From Manihot esculenta (lineage: Eukaryota > Streptophyta > Magnoliopsida > Malpighiales > Euphorbiaceae), in contig NC_035172.2 in assembly GCF_001659605.2 (NCBI RefSeq), forward strand, positions 30,927,342-30,991,341: a DNA stretch of 64,000 nucleotides, read 5' to 3'. Numbering within the stretch: the first letter of the stretch is position 1; each line of letters starts with the position of its first letter. The notes under the pieces are model-generated. The model saw only the letters and a program-made list of their open reading frames with translations, had not been told where the DNA came from and searched no databases. The position numbers and the translations under genes were made by a program. This document shows, piece by piece, positions 1 through 13,200 of this stretch.

Positions 1-1
1 A

Positions 2-1402
<1,401 letters not shown>

Positions 1403-3264
1403 GCCATTACATGGCGAGGATGTGAAATCCTTGTGATTTATCTAGTCTAAAAAACAATTGTGAGATTGTGTATGGGTTTTATACAATGATCTGTCGCTTG
1501 TTTGAGAAAGGATGCAACGTTATCTTATTGTCATGGCTTGTATTTTTATAATAATTTACTTTATGAGAATCCATCAATGTGTGAATTTTCATATGCAATG
1601 TCTCGTGGCGTGAATATTTGGCTGTGGTTGGTTGATTTTATAGGCCTCACCGCTTTCTTGTACACAATGCTAAAATTTCAGTTGATATTAGCTTCTATCT
1701 TATCGACATCATAGAATCTAGCCTCCTATCGCCTTATCACATAACTTTTTTATTGCAGATGCTTTTATGAAATGTTCATAGGAGCTGTCCATCTTAGCAA
1801 CTGTAAAATCCATTGGCACGGTGGACTAAAACATCAAATGTCTGCCTCTTTTGTTAATTTTTCTAGGTGTTAATTATCTTAATATCTCCGAGTTTCTTTG
1901 CTTTCTCATATCCACGAGTTTACAAGATTGCATCCGTAAGCGATGATCACACATTGCTGGTTTTGATCTCTAGGGATGCAAGATTACGTTTGAAGCACGC
2001 TACAGAAAATTTTCAGGTTTAGACCGGAGAGATTAGTGAAAAGTTACAGGATGGAAAACCAAAGGTTATTCTGCCGATGATCAAACACTGGAAAAATATT
2101 TGTTACTCGTTGCTTAAACAATTATATCAAAGATTCAATATTATAATCTAAATGTTTAAAGTTTAAATAAATTGACACAATATTTTTATTTAATATAATT
2201 TTAATTAATTTTTAAAAATTAAAATGTGAGAATTTATATGATATATCTTTTATTATTTTTAAATATAAATTAATTTTATTTATAAAAATAATGAGTTATA
2301 AAAATAATATTAACTCATATTTAATTACAGTGATAAATTTAATTCTAAAACATGTAATTCATAACTTTAATAATAAATAAATTTTATTTTACAGTAGTAA
2401 TTTATATTTAATAATTAAATTATTTATTTTTAATTTTAATTTTAAAAATTAACTAAAATTATATACAAACACAAATATTGAATCAATTTATTCAAAGTTC
2501 GAACGTTTAGAATAAAATGTAAAAATGAAGCAAACATTAAGGCTTTTCAATCATCTGCTCTGCTTAAGTTATAGATCCTCACTCCTGGTGCAGACTTGCA
2601 TTAAGTCGCTTAAAAGTCTCAGACAACAAGTAGACATGTACATAACCTACAGTTCCGATTCAAGGGCTAACCAGAACTGGACCAAAAGGTTTACCCTGGT
2701 TTCAGTTCTGGTTTGTTTCAACTCTGCCCCCCCCTTGTTTTACTAGCAATTCTGCCCGCTTTTAATCAAACTAAGTGGATAAATTATTTAAAAAATTTTC
2801 TTATGAAAAAAAGAAAAAACTTCAACCCAGATGCGAACTAGGCTGATTTTAGTCACAGTGTTCGACCAATTTTCATCAGAATTGAATTGGTCCGGCTCCA
2901 AACCATGGCCATGACTGGTAAGACGCACTGGAATTCATTAGAGGCATACGCCCGAAAGGACCTTCGAAGTTTGAGCTGTAATTAGCGATTACATGGTATA
3001 TCAAAAGGCACACTTGCATAAAAGACTTGTGTTTCCATTTTTATCTGGTGAGGTAATAGCCTTTCATGATCAAGTCGCTGAAATTAGCACCCATGAAAAT
3101 GCACAGTTTTTCTATTCAATCATCAACAGGTTTTAATATAAGAGGCAATAGTATCAATCAATGTTTTTCTCAAATACACAAGCATAAACAGATGCATCAT
3201 ACAAATTGTAACAAAGTAGAGATTGATCCACTGCCTCTAGATATAGCATTTTGTGAAATTCCAC
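1403..3264. other. 3' flank of CK2 alpha and AT-rich intergenic spacer
   Basis: The first few hundred bases are probably the CK2 alpha 3' UTR. From about 2100 to 2520 the sequence is very AT-rich with no coding sense. A run of nine C lies near 2728. I see no gene here; the short ORFs lack family similarity. Confidence 0.6.
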
Positions 3265-4424
3265 TCACTTTTTGAGATGAGGGAAGCAGGCGGAAACATC
3301 GGATTTAGGATGCTTTGCTTCAGCATGTTCCCTGCATTTCACCTCCGATGTTGTGCACATGAAAGTCTGCATGCAAACCTTGCACTGCAGTCAAAGTTCA
3401 CCGCCATCACCATATAATTACATAAAAATTTCACACAAAGCACAAGATCCATTTTCAGAGAACTTGAAATGGTTCATGCATAAATCGTACGCTATGTGGC
3501 ATTATCAAAATGGCCAAATATAAACTTATTCCTTTGTTCTATTTGAGATTAAATATTGAACGCCTAAGTTAAAATAAAGATTTATTAAACATATGAAGTT
3601 ATAAATTATACCAATTACATATAAGTTAGCCATGTCTTGTAAAAGTAAAATAGAGTCACACTAATTATTGATTGTACCTTAATTTTTAATGGTTGTACTC
3701 TAAATTTTGCTAATATAACAAAAGGGTTATCATTTTATATAAACAAAAATTTACATAAAAGTAAATAAAACTTAGAGTACAACAAGTAATAAGTGAGATC
3801 ATTATGGTTTTTTTGCAAGACATAATTAATTTTGTGTTTAATTGTTTCGATTTTTATGAGTTAAGGAGTTTTACACGTTTTAGTTTTAATCAAGTCTTTG
3901 ATGGATTAATCCATATAGTACAAGAGTGTAAGGATGCATTTAGCCTTAACAAAATTCTCAGAACCCATTGCATTCCTGCCATTACTTCATCATGCATTTG
4001 GATTGAGCTTTAAACCCAAAACAAAGCTGCAGTTTTGGTGCTAATATCATGAAAAAACTCACTTTCAACAATTCATTTAAATTCGGCCTATACACATTTG
4101 AATCTGCATATATAGCGACGAAAAAATCGGTCATATCATATAAAGAGGGGATTGATTACCTGGATATTCATGGCTTTCTTGTTTGATTCTAATTGGCTCC
4201 CTGAGCATATGAAACCGCACAAAATCAAAATCAATAATTTTCAATCCCCAAAGGAAAAAAAAAATTGAAATTTAGGATCCAGTAGCTTTTGTTATCCTCT
4301 ATTATGTTATTCTCCATATAAACGAAAACATAGAATGAAAAATTATACCCTTGCCAGCAGCTTTCTGCTTCTCCATGTGCTTCTCGCGAGCCATCTTAGC
4401 CTTTTGGCCATTGCCACCTCCCAT
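3265..4424 (-). CDS. SERF/ZNF706-like small zinc-binding protein (At2g23090 type)
   Basis: Three exons on the minus strand, 4424-4349, 4200-4160 and 3384-3265, join in frame to 78 residues. The N-terminus MGGGNGQKAKMAREKHMEKQ is a basic, low-complexity 4F5/SERF-type segment rich in Lys, Ala and Gly. The third exon carries a zinc-finger-like CKVCMQTFMCTTSEVKCREH core with two CxxC-spaced cysteines and following His residues (REH...AKHPK), then a C-terminal CFPHLKK. This matches the plant family around Arabidopsis At2g23090, related to human ZNF706 and SERF proteins. Its biochemical role in plants is not established, though animal SERF proteins affect amyloid formation and RNA binding. Length and exon structure look complete. 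The start ATG is the first in frame and begins the conserved MGGGNGQK motif. It converges with CK2 alpha. Confidence 0.95.
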
Positions 4425-4679
4425 TTTCCCGTCCGATTAACGCGATATTGACGACCCCCGAAAATACCCTAATTCTGAATTCTGAGGGCGAATGGGGCAA
4501 ACTTACAGGGTGACTATAAAAAAGGACAATGATTAACGGGAAAGATTGAACGGTCACTTGCAAATTGCCACTATACACCCGGTCCTACCTGATTGGACAC
4601 CTGATGCTGTATCGACTATTTTCCTTTTTTGTCAAACATAAATTCATTAAGGCCCTGTCTGAAAAAATGTCGAGTAAAA

Positions 4680-4985
4680 TTTCTCCATTTTAATTTAATT
4701 TATATTAAAATAATATTTTATAATATGATAATTTTTAACTGTCATCAAAAATTATTTTTTAAAATATAATTATTAATTCATATTATTTTTAATATTTTTA
4801 AAAATAAAATTAAAAAAAAATTATATAATTTTATCCATTTCACTTTAAAATTTATTATTTAATTTATATTAAAATAATATATTATAATATAATTTTCATA
4901 TTAAAATTTTTTTATGACATTTGCAATTATCATATTATTTTAATATAAATTAAATTATAAACTTTAAATAAAATTATAAAATATT
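4680..4985. repeat. AT-rich fold-back repeat
   Basis: A left arm around 4690-4760 (TTTAATTTATATTAAAATAA, then an ATGATAAT-like block and CTGTCAT) is mirrored as its reverse complement at about 4912-4965 (ATGACA, ATTATCATATTATTTTAATA). Similar AT-rich arms occur near 35460-35500. It may be a degenerate MITE or simply AT-rich palindromic sequence. Confidence 0.4.
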
Positions 4986-6840
4986 TTTATATATTTTTTA
5001 AATAAATAAATTATAATATTACCAATATATTATATAATTTCCACAGTTCGGGTATGGAAGATAATACAAACTGTAGTTATTGTAATTGCACCCTATTTGT
5101 TTCATCATTCGTCCATAAACGACATCGTTTTTGCAAGTAAATAACTTTTTCTTTTTTCCATTTGTTTTTTTTTTTCTTGAATGTGGAACTTCAACTCAAA
5201 CCGCAAATCTCGTAAATACATCATTTTAATATCTTATTAAATTATTATTTCTTTTTTTTTTCCTTTCTCAATTCGCAAATACTGGACACATTTCTCAACT
5301 CGGTGAAATTTTGTCTATTTTATCAATTTTAATTTATAATTTTTTGACATAATTTTAATTGTATTCATTACATTTAAATTTTGTGCACTTATTAATCTTT
5401 TATTAAGTTTAGGCCACCACAAAAAAATTAAATAAAAATTTATGAAAAGTTAAAAAATGGTATTTATGCGAAATATAAATTGCAAAAAATATTTTATATA
5501 ATTTCATAGCCCATAAAAAATTTATAAAAATTTCAGTTTGTTGGAATGTTGTTATCTAATAGTTTAGATTTTAAATAGAGAAAATTAAACATTAAACAAC
5601 AATAAATGTGTTAGCAGATCCTTACTGATATTAATATAACAGATTTACACAAAAATAAAAATATTAAAATGCAAAATCAAATTAAAATTGTGTTAATATA
5701 CGAGAGATTCATATAAAAATAAAAATATTAAAATACAAAATGAAGTTAAAAGTGATTAATGCAGTTGAAAAAAATCATGATATTCTACTCGCTAGTAGTG
5801 TTGTCTTTTACGTGTTAATGATGAATAGTATTATCTTTTATGTGTTAATAGTAATGTTAGTAATTGATAATGTTGAAACAATACTATTAGTGATTAATAG
5901 TACTATTAACTGTAGTGTACATATTTTATTTTATTTTATTTTTTTTTTAGTTGTAGAACGGTAATTTTTTATATTTTAATTATATTAATATCTTTTTTTG
6001 TTTATGGAAAGAGATAAAATTTTCTTTTTATATTTAAATTCAATTAAAACTTGAGATAATAAAGTAAACTTGATTAATTTGTTAAAAGCTGATAAATACT
6101 TAATTTTTAAATTTTCGTTTTTTGAAATAGAGATTGAGAATTAGGAGAGTAAAATCTGAAACCTCTCATATTTACTCATATACACTTACCAACAAATTAA
6201 ACCTATGAGTGTAATTTTTAAATTTTCTCTACAATTTTCATTATAAATAATATATATAACCACTTTCTTATTCATTTATTGATCTATTAATTTCCGTTTC
6301 ATAACTGATTTCATTTCTAAGGAGCCTAACAAAATGCCAAGAAACGATCAATGCTAATGGAAATAAACCATTTGAAAAGACGAAGCAACCAAAGCTGCAA
6401 TTGTTTAGATATTTTTATTCCTTTAATTGGTCCAAAATGTTTGTATCATTAATTATCACTTTTATCTAATTATTTAGGAAAATAAGTTCAAATCTCCATA
6501 TATACCTTTTAACTGAGGTTAAATAAATTTATTTTAATTTTTTCAATTAAAGAGGTCCTAATAGTATAAATATTAATTTTTTAATAAAAAAATATTATTT
6601 CCATAAGTTTTAATATATACTATTTTTAATAAAAAACAAAAACTAAAAAATAAAGAATATCAGCTCCAATTTACTTTAAAAATAATATTTTAATATGTGA
6701 GGACATATATAATTTTAAATATAAAGTTATGGATCTATTTGATAAAAAATTAAAATGATTTTTTTTGTCAAAGTATATTAGATTCATTGATGGAAGACTT
6801 AAATCACATTACAATGTATAAATCAAAATGAAAAAAGCAC
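4986..6840. other. AT-rich intergenic sequence
   Basis: Long AT-rich spacer with homopolymer runs. Short direct repeats occur at 5640-5740, where an ACAAAAATAAAAATATTAAA-like block recurs about 60 bases later. The only longer ORF (5740-5964) is low-complexity and looks like chance. No gene recognised. Confidence 0.6.
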
Positions 6841-6925
6841 TCACAGACTTAGTCTGGTGGTCAGTGCATCTGAATAAATTTGAGAAATCTCATATTATAC
6901 TCTCTTAATACCCATTTAAAAAAAA
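6838..6925 (+). repeat. SINE-like, tRNA-derived fragment
   Basis: The stretch contains TAGTCTGGTGGTCAGTGCAT, which resembles the A box of tRNA-derived plant SINEs. A weak B-box-like area follows (GAGAAATCTCATATTATACT), then an A-rich tail near 6917. The B box is badly decayed, so this is a tentative SINE fossil. Confidence 0.4.
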
Positions 6926-7011
6926 AATCAAAACGCTAGATTACAAGTAGCTTAACAAAAAAAGCACAATATAGTTGAAGAGCCCAACTCAAAATATAAT
7001 CCCTAGCTAGG

Positions 7012-7455
7012 AGAGCATTCAGTTGGTTCAATTTAAAATTGAACCGAACTGAATAAATCGAAAATCAAAATTTTAGTATTTATAAAAATCAAATTGAATT
7101 GATTTTGATCAAAAACCGAATCAAATTAAACTGATCTGATTCAATTCAATTCAGTTTGATTTGATCAATTTGAATTTTTAATAAATTTTTATTTTTTACA
7201 CTTTATTTTTAGTATTTTAAAATTTAATTAGAATATTTTAACTTTAATATGATCTAATCTCTTTATATTATTGAAAATAATATACTATTATTACTAATCG
7301 GTTTGATTTGATTTTTTAATTTTTTTTTTATCAAAATTGAACCGAATTGAAATAACTGAAATTTTTTAAATTAAAAATCAAATCGAACCGAAATAAATAA
7401 AAAACTAAACTAAAATTTTAAATTAATTCGGTTCGGTCAGTTTTTTGCCCACCTG
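7012..7455 (-). repeat. MITE-like dispersed repeat, copy 1 (inverted)
   Basis: About 440 bp, rich in GAACCGAA/TTCGGTTC motifs at both ends with an AT-rich core. It is the reverse complement of the copies at 8832-9335 and 62905-63345: the core AATATTCTAATTAAATTTT-type block appears inverted. Terminal sequences read as imperfect inverted repeats. No coding capacity, so it is best described as a non-autonomous DNA-transposon-like repeat. Confidence 0.6.
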
Positions 7456-8831
7456 TTTTTAGACTCAGAGAAGCATTTGAAAATGTAAGGAGTCTGCTCT
7501 GTTATATTGATCTCTAGCATTGGGAAGAGAATCAAATTGATGTTGGAGAAAAACTTAAACAACCTCAAATAGTTTACATCCACCCAACAAAACCATATGT
7601 ATTACAAAATAGACACGGCTGAGAAGCAAAGTATCTGAAGATCGTAACATATAAGCATAAAAAATGATAAAAAAGAAAATTAGCTCTTTAATAATCAAGC
7701 TTAAAAGACAGAAAGCAATCACTAGTAGATTTAGCACCAAAAAATCAAGGCCATGGTAGAGACAAAAAAAAGGGAGAGAGAGAAGAGCTCTGGCATTTTT
7801 TATGGTATTTAGAGACTGAAATTATAAGATAATAAGATTTGCGAACGTCTACAAAATTCCTTTCCTCTTCGATCCCCTTAAGCAAGGAACTGCAGTAGCC
7901 CTGATAGATTATGGCCTTACATATTTAAACGAAAACCAAATAAATATAACATGTAGATCCTAAGTAAATTTCTTCTTCACCATCGTGCAATAAAAGAAAA
8001 TTAAGAAAAAATCCTCTATATATCTAGACTCAGAAGTTAGGAAGGGAAATTCACTTCTGGAGGCTAGAGGAAGATTGTTTTTCGCCTCATCTAAGCCGAT
8101 AAACTAATAGAAAACTCTCTGGGAAGCTTAGGGAAGAAAGCTAAAGACTGAGAGAGAGAGAACTTTCTCTTTAATCAGAAAGAGAGAGAGCACTAAATGA
8201 GCTTATTTAGCCTTGATAAAAATTACAAGGATATATTTAAATTTATTTCTAATTATTTAATTCTAACCCTATTTTGAAATGTGAATGGTTTATTTGATTT
8301 TAGAGTTTGAACTCAGCGCATAGGATATATTAGATTGAGTGTATTTTATTGTTTGTGTGCTTTTTTTTAAATAAAATCGGATTATATTATTCAACTCAAA
8401 TTAAAAATTAATTTTATATACTTAATATATTTTTATTCTAAATACATAATCACATCAATATACCACTAGAGATTAATATATTCAACGCTTACATTAAAAT
8501 CCTAAGATTTATTAATTAAAAAAAAAAAGATTTATATGGTATATTGGCTTGGCTTTGAGAACACTCTAGGGATAGCACTTTTGTATTTTAATTTATATAA
8601 TTGATAAAGGCGACTATCTCAAGTAGGTAGAAAGACTAACTTTAAATTTTATCCATTTTCTACCCCTTAAAAATATAGGAAGATTAATCAAGTTACTCTG
8701 ATCGGTTAATTGATTTTTGAATTGATTCTAGTAAATAAATTTACTAAGAGCAAATTGATGCAGGGTTAAAATTCTTTGAATCTGATTGGTTTATGTTTTC
8801 CAATTTTAAATATCTGCATATGCGTATGAAT
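7456..8831. other. Intergenic spacer
   Basis: Mixed AT-rich sequence. A slightly less AT-rich part at 7480-8200 holds purine-rich GAGA runs near 7775 and 8150-8190. No ORF with recognisable similarity on either strand; the 61-residue minus-strand ORF at 7555-7740 is not convincing. Confidence 0.5.
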
Positions 8832-9335
8832 AGGGGTGAGCAGTATTCAGTTCAAATAAAAAAAATCGACTGAATTCAATTAATTTGAAAATTTAGTTCG
8901 GTTTTTTATTCATTTCGGTTCGGTTCAGTTTTTTATTCATTTCGATTTGGTTTAATTTTTTATTCATTTCAGTTGAATTTGATTTTTAATTTAAAAATTT
9001 CAGTTATTTCGGTTTGATTTTGATAAAAAAATTTAAAAAAATCGAATCGAACCAATTAAGGATAATAGTATATTATTTTTAATAATATAGAGAGATTATA
9101 TTATATTAAAGTTAAAATATTCTAATTAAATTTTAAAATATTAAAAATAAAATGTAAAAAATAAAAATTTATTAAAAATTCAAATCGTTCAAATCGAATC
9201 AAATTAAATCAATTCAGTTCAATTTAATTTCTATTAAAATTGATTCGATTCGATTTTTATAAATGTTAAAATTTTAATTTTTAATTTATTTAATTTAATT
9301 TGATTTTAAATCAAATTTATTGAACGATGATCTAT
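8832..9335 (+). repeat. MITE-like dispersed repeat, copy 2
   Basis: Starts near AGGGGTGAGCAGTATTCAG and contains serial TTCGGTT motifs, the AT-rich core around 9060-9180, and an inverted set of TCGAAT/GAATCGAA-like motifs at 9180-9260. The core matches the 62905-63345 copy closely in the same orientation and the 7012-7455 copy in reverse. Confidence 0.6.
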
Positions 9336-9972
9336 ACGTGTCAACATCGCTCTTATATTGGGTTTTAAATTTGCAATAATTTATATAATTATTGATGTAA
9401 GGTTATGTTTGCTACATTATACTACAATATAATAGAATTAAACTTATATTAGATTTAATAGAAAATTTAATAATAGGAAAAATTATTATTTAATTTATAT
9501 AATATTGAAAATTTATTAATTAATCACTAAATTTTAAAAATTATATTAAAATATTATAAATCTTTTAAAATTTATTAATTAATTTCTCTCAATTTTACCT
9601 TACATGTTTTGGCTTAAAAGTCCATTTTATGGGGCATGTATTTTTAAAGTTTTTTTTATATTTTCATCAACTTCAATTTCAACGTTTTCAATTTTGGCAT
9701 TCAGAATATAAAGTTTGTTGGAATATTAAATTTTTAAATATTATCATTATTAATATATTAATTCTTCCATTTTAAAAACCTATTAAAATATTTTTATATT
9801 TTCTTTCTATTAATAAAATAATTTTTTTATCTATTTCAACTGTTAAAAATATAGCAAAAAACTAAATTATACTCTCTTCTCATTTTTTTTCTTCTCCTTT
9901 AATTCTTCATCTTCTTCAATTTTTTTTAGGCGATTTTTCTTCTTTATATTGATTACAATTCCAATTTATATT

Positions 9973-10068
9973 TACACAAATAAAATCGTTTACTATTAAT
10001 TATACGAAAAATTAATTATCTACACAAATAAAATCTTTTACTATTAATTATAGGAAAAATTAATTGAT
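9973..10068. repeat. 48-bp tandem duplication upstream of the transporter gene
   Basis: Two adjacent copies, 9973-10020 and 10021-10068, each starting TACACAAATAAAATC and ending near AATTAATT. They differ at only a few positions and lie about 220-320 bp upstream of the ATG at 10289. Confidence 0.85.
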
Positions 10069-10288
10069 AATTAGGTGAGAGTGTGTTATAATTTCTAGTT
10101 TTCTACAACTAGAGTACTGCAACGCACCGTTTTTGGGGAATTGGCCGAGGAAACAAGTACCAAGCTTTGGCCGGATTTCAGATTCAGTTACCGGTTTGAG
10201 TTTGTTGTTGAATGAGAGTGAAATGCACGTCTTTACCAATCTAACATCAAAATTCTAAATTTCCAGATCTGTACACTGCCCCATAAAA

Positions 10289-13200
10289 ATGGCTGTGGTC
10301 ATCGAAACCTCCATTTGGGAACCTAACCCCTCTCTGTATCTCTTCATTTTCATCTCTTGCTTCTTCTCCATCGTTCTCTTCCCTCACGCATCAAGAACCA
10401 ACACTAGCATCAACAAATCTCAATTTCAATCTCCTTTTGATCATGGCATCTCATCTTCTTCTTTCCAACGTTTTCAGCGAAAGTTCCTCCTTTTCTTCTC
10501 TCTCGCTTCAGGTCAGTCTCCTTTGCTTCGCTTAATTGCATACACATTGGCTTTGATTCGGTTGGTTATGTGATATGTGTTTGATTAATTGTCGTTCTTG
10601 GCAGTCATGGAAGGGCTTTGGTCTGTGTTTGGAGAGTTGGAATTGGCTAATTATGGAGTTAATAAAGAGCAAATGGTGACTTCGCTGTGTGTTGGATATG
10701 GAGCTTCTCTTCTTGTTGGTACCTTCTTAGGGATGATCTCTGATTTAATGTAAGCAAAGCTAACTTTTTACTCCGATATCTGATAGCTAGACTGAGTGTG
10801 ATTTCTAGATCTTTGCCCAATAATTTATTTCTATTGGAAAATAAAATTCTCATGTAATTTTTTACTTTCATGTGTGGATTAGAGTACATTAAAGTCTAAC
10901 TAAGCCGATTATGGCATGCTTCTATGTAGAGGTCACAAGAAAGCTTGTTTGATTTTTTGCATCCTGCATCTCTTTGTTGGCGTATGGAAGAGGATTATGC
11001 CACATCCTAGCATCTGGTTAGCAAGTATATGTTTATCCCTTGCCACCTCGATCTTTTCTTTCAGTTTCGAGGCATGGGTAGTTGTCGAAAATGAAAAGGT
11101 TTGTGTTAGCAAATTTTTTTTCTTTTATTTTATTATCGTTTAACAAATTCATATTGGTAAGGATTCAGGCTTAGTTTTTATTTCCATTTCAATATGAACA
11201 TTATTAGCGCATTTTTTGTGCTATAAAATGAATGAATTCGTATTCTTCCTTGTTGCAGCAAGGACATGGACAAGATACTTTGAGTGACACAGTTTGGTTA
11301 ATGACTTTCTTTGAGTCAGCATCATTAATTGGAAGCCAGGTGCTTGCAAATTGGCTGTTAGGTAGTAATCCGGAAAAAGGCATTGCATCCTCTTACTCTG
11401 CAGCCACCTTTATGGCAATGATAGGTATCATGTTTGTCAGCAAGGGATGGAAAGAAACCACAAAGAATGCTGCAATTAAAGATTATAGGGTATCTTATAC
11501 TCATATCTTTAATGGTAAGTGTTTATATTTTGTTATGAAGCTTCCTGGTTTTAACTCAAGCAAACAAATTAATTGTGTTGAAACATTTTAATCTAAAATT
11601 TCTTCAGTATTGGTGCATGCATTGTACAATATTGAGATTCGAGGCACTGCAATTTTTAGATTTAGAAAATTGAATGTCTTTATTAAAAACAGTTTAGTGT
11701 GAGGACAGCAATAGCCTAAAGAAGGAATGTACTTTTTGCTTTACTTAATGCTGCACTTTAAAACTAGGATTGATGGTCGGACTTCTAACCTTGGTTTTAT
11801 GTACTAGCCTCTTTTCCCTATTTTGAAGGATTTTAGGTTATTGATTACCTTTCCAATGATATCTCATATCTGATCACTCGCACGCATTTCATACAGCTCT
11901 TCTAGATTATGTCTTTTCATTGCTGCTTTGCATAATTAAATCTGAAGAAAATCTTCCGAAGGTTGAACTATTTATACTTGTTTGTACCTGACTTTGGGCT
12001 TTTTTATTTTTCTTACTATGAAAGCATGGTCATTTTACCTGAAGTTCAAAGGATTGATTTAATTGGGACATCACTCTAGTAGGATTGAGAAGTGTTTATG
12101 CATTAGCAAGTGTCATGTGATTTGTCTTTCTTTTTCTATGAACTGTTTGTATTTTTGGCATCTGTTTTCTGACAGTTCTACTTCTTTTTTTTCCTCATTG
12201 TCGTGCAGTATGCTTAGCAGATTGCATCATCGTATAATTTAGCATAATGTGTGCTTTTACTAAACATAAATAGTTTCAAACTTTGCACTTTTGAAACTAC
12301 CTTGATCAATTTTACATTTAACGTGTTTGTTTGACATGGACATATTGATGTTCATATGCTCGAAGAAAACTTTCTAGATGTATTTATGCTGTTAAAGATA
12401 GAGCGAAGGAAAGTTTACTTCTCTATGCATTTGTTATATTCTTGGCTTGAGTAATAAGATTACAATAAGAGTTTTCTCATCAGTTCTTATTGTTGGTGAT
12501 CTTGTAATATCCACCAGATAAACGGATGTGGCTGCTGGGATTTGCACACGCTTGCCTTCAGTTCTCTATTGCAGTCTTCTGGATTCTGTGGGCCCCAACA
12601 TTGGTGGTAGATAACATGTTTGTTTATATAAAAGATTGTCAAATGCTTTCACTATTGCTTTTTGATATCTCGGTTTCCTCCTTGTCATGCTAGATTTATT
12701 TTTATCCTGCTGATCAATTTGCTTTTTATTTAAAGTAGGATTACTTTGTTTTACAAAAGCAATGACAACCTCAACTAAGGTTAATCCCAAACTAGTAGGG
12801 GTCAACTATATGGATATTTTGCTTCCATTTAGCTTTGTGAGAAACCAAGTCCACTGGTAGAGTAAGGAACAATACACAATAGAAGTAGGAAGGAAATAAA
12901 GGAAGAAGATGATTCTAGCCAATACTCGGCAAATAAGATTTGTATTCCTGGGAAATTACCAGCCTCTCAGTCTGAGATTTTCTCTATACTCACAAAACAT
13001 GTCTTTTACGTTCTCTTTTGTCTTATTTATAAACATTCTCTCTGTATCCTACAGCTGGCCTATTCCATTGAGTCCTGCTGAGTCATCAATTTTCAGCATC
13101 AATTTCTGTTACTTTCTTTTATCCTTCTAGATGGTTTTGGGCCTCCCTCTTCGGCAGCCTTTGTAACATCCACCCTTAAAACTATATGAAATTAGTATAT

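Noticed and set aside
11232..11591. 119-residue ORF as a separate gene
   Set aside because: It is exon 4 of the transporter read through both intron boundaries.
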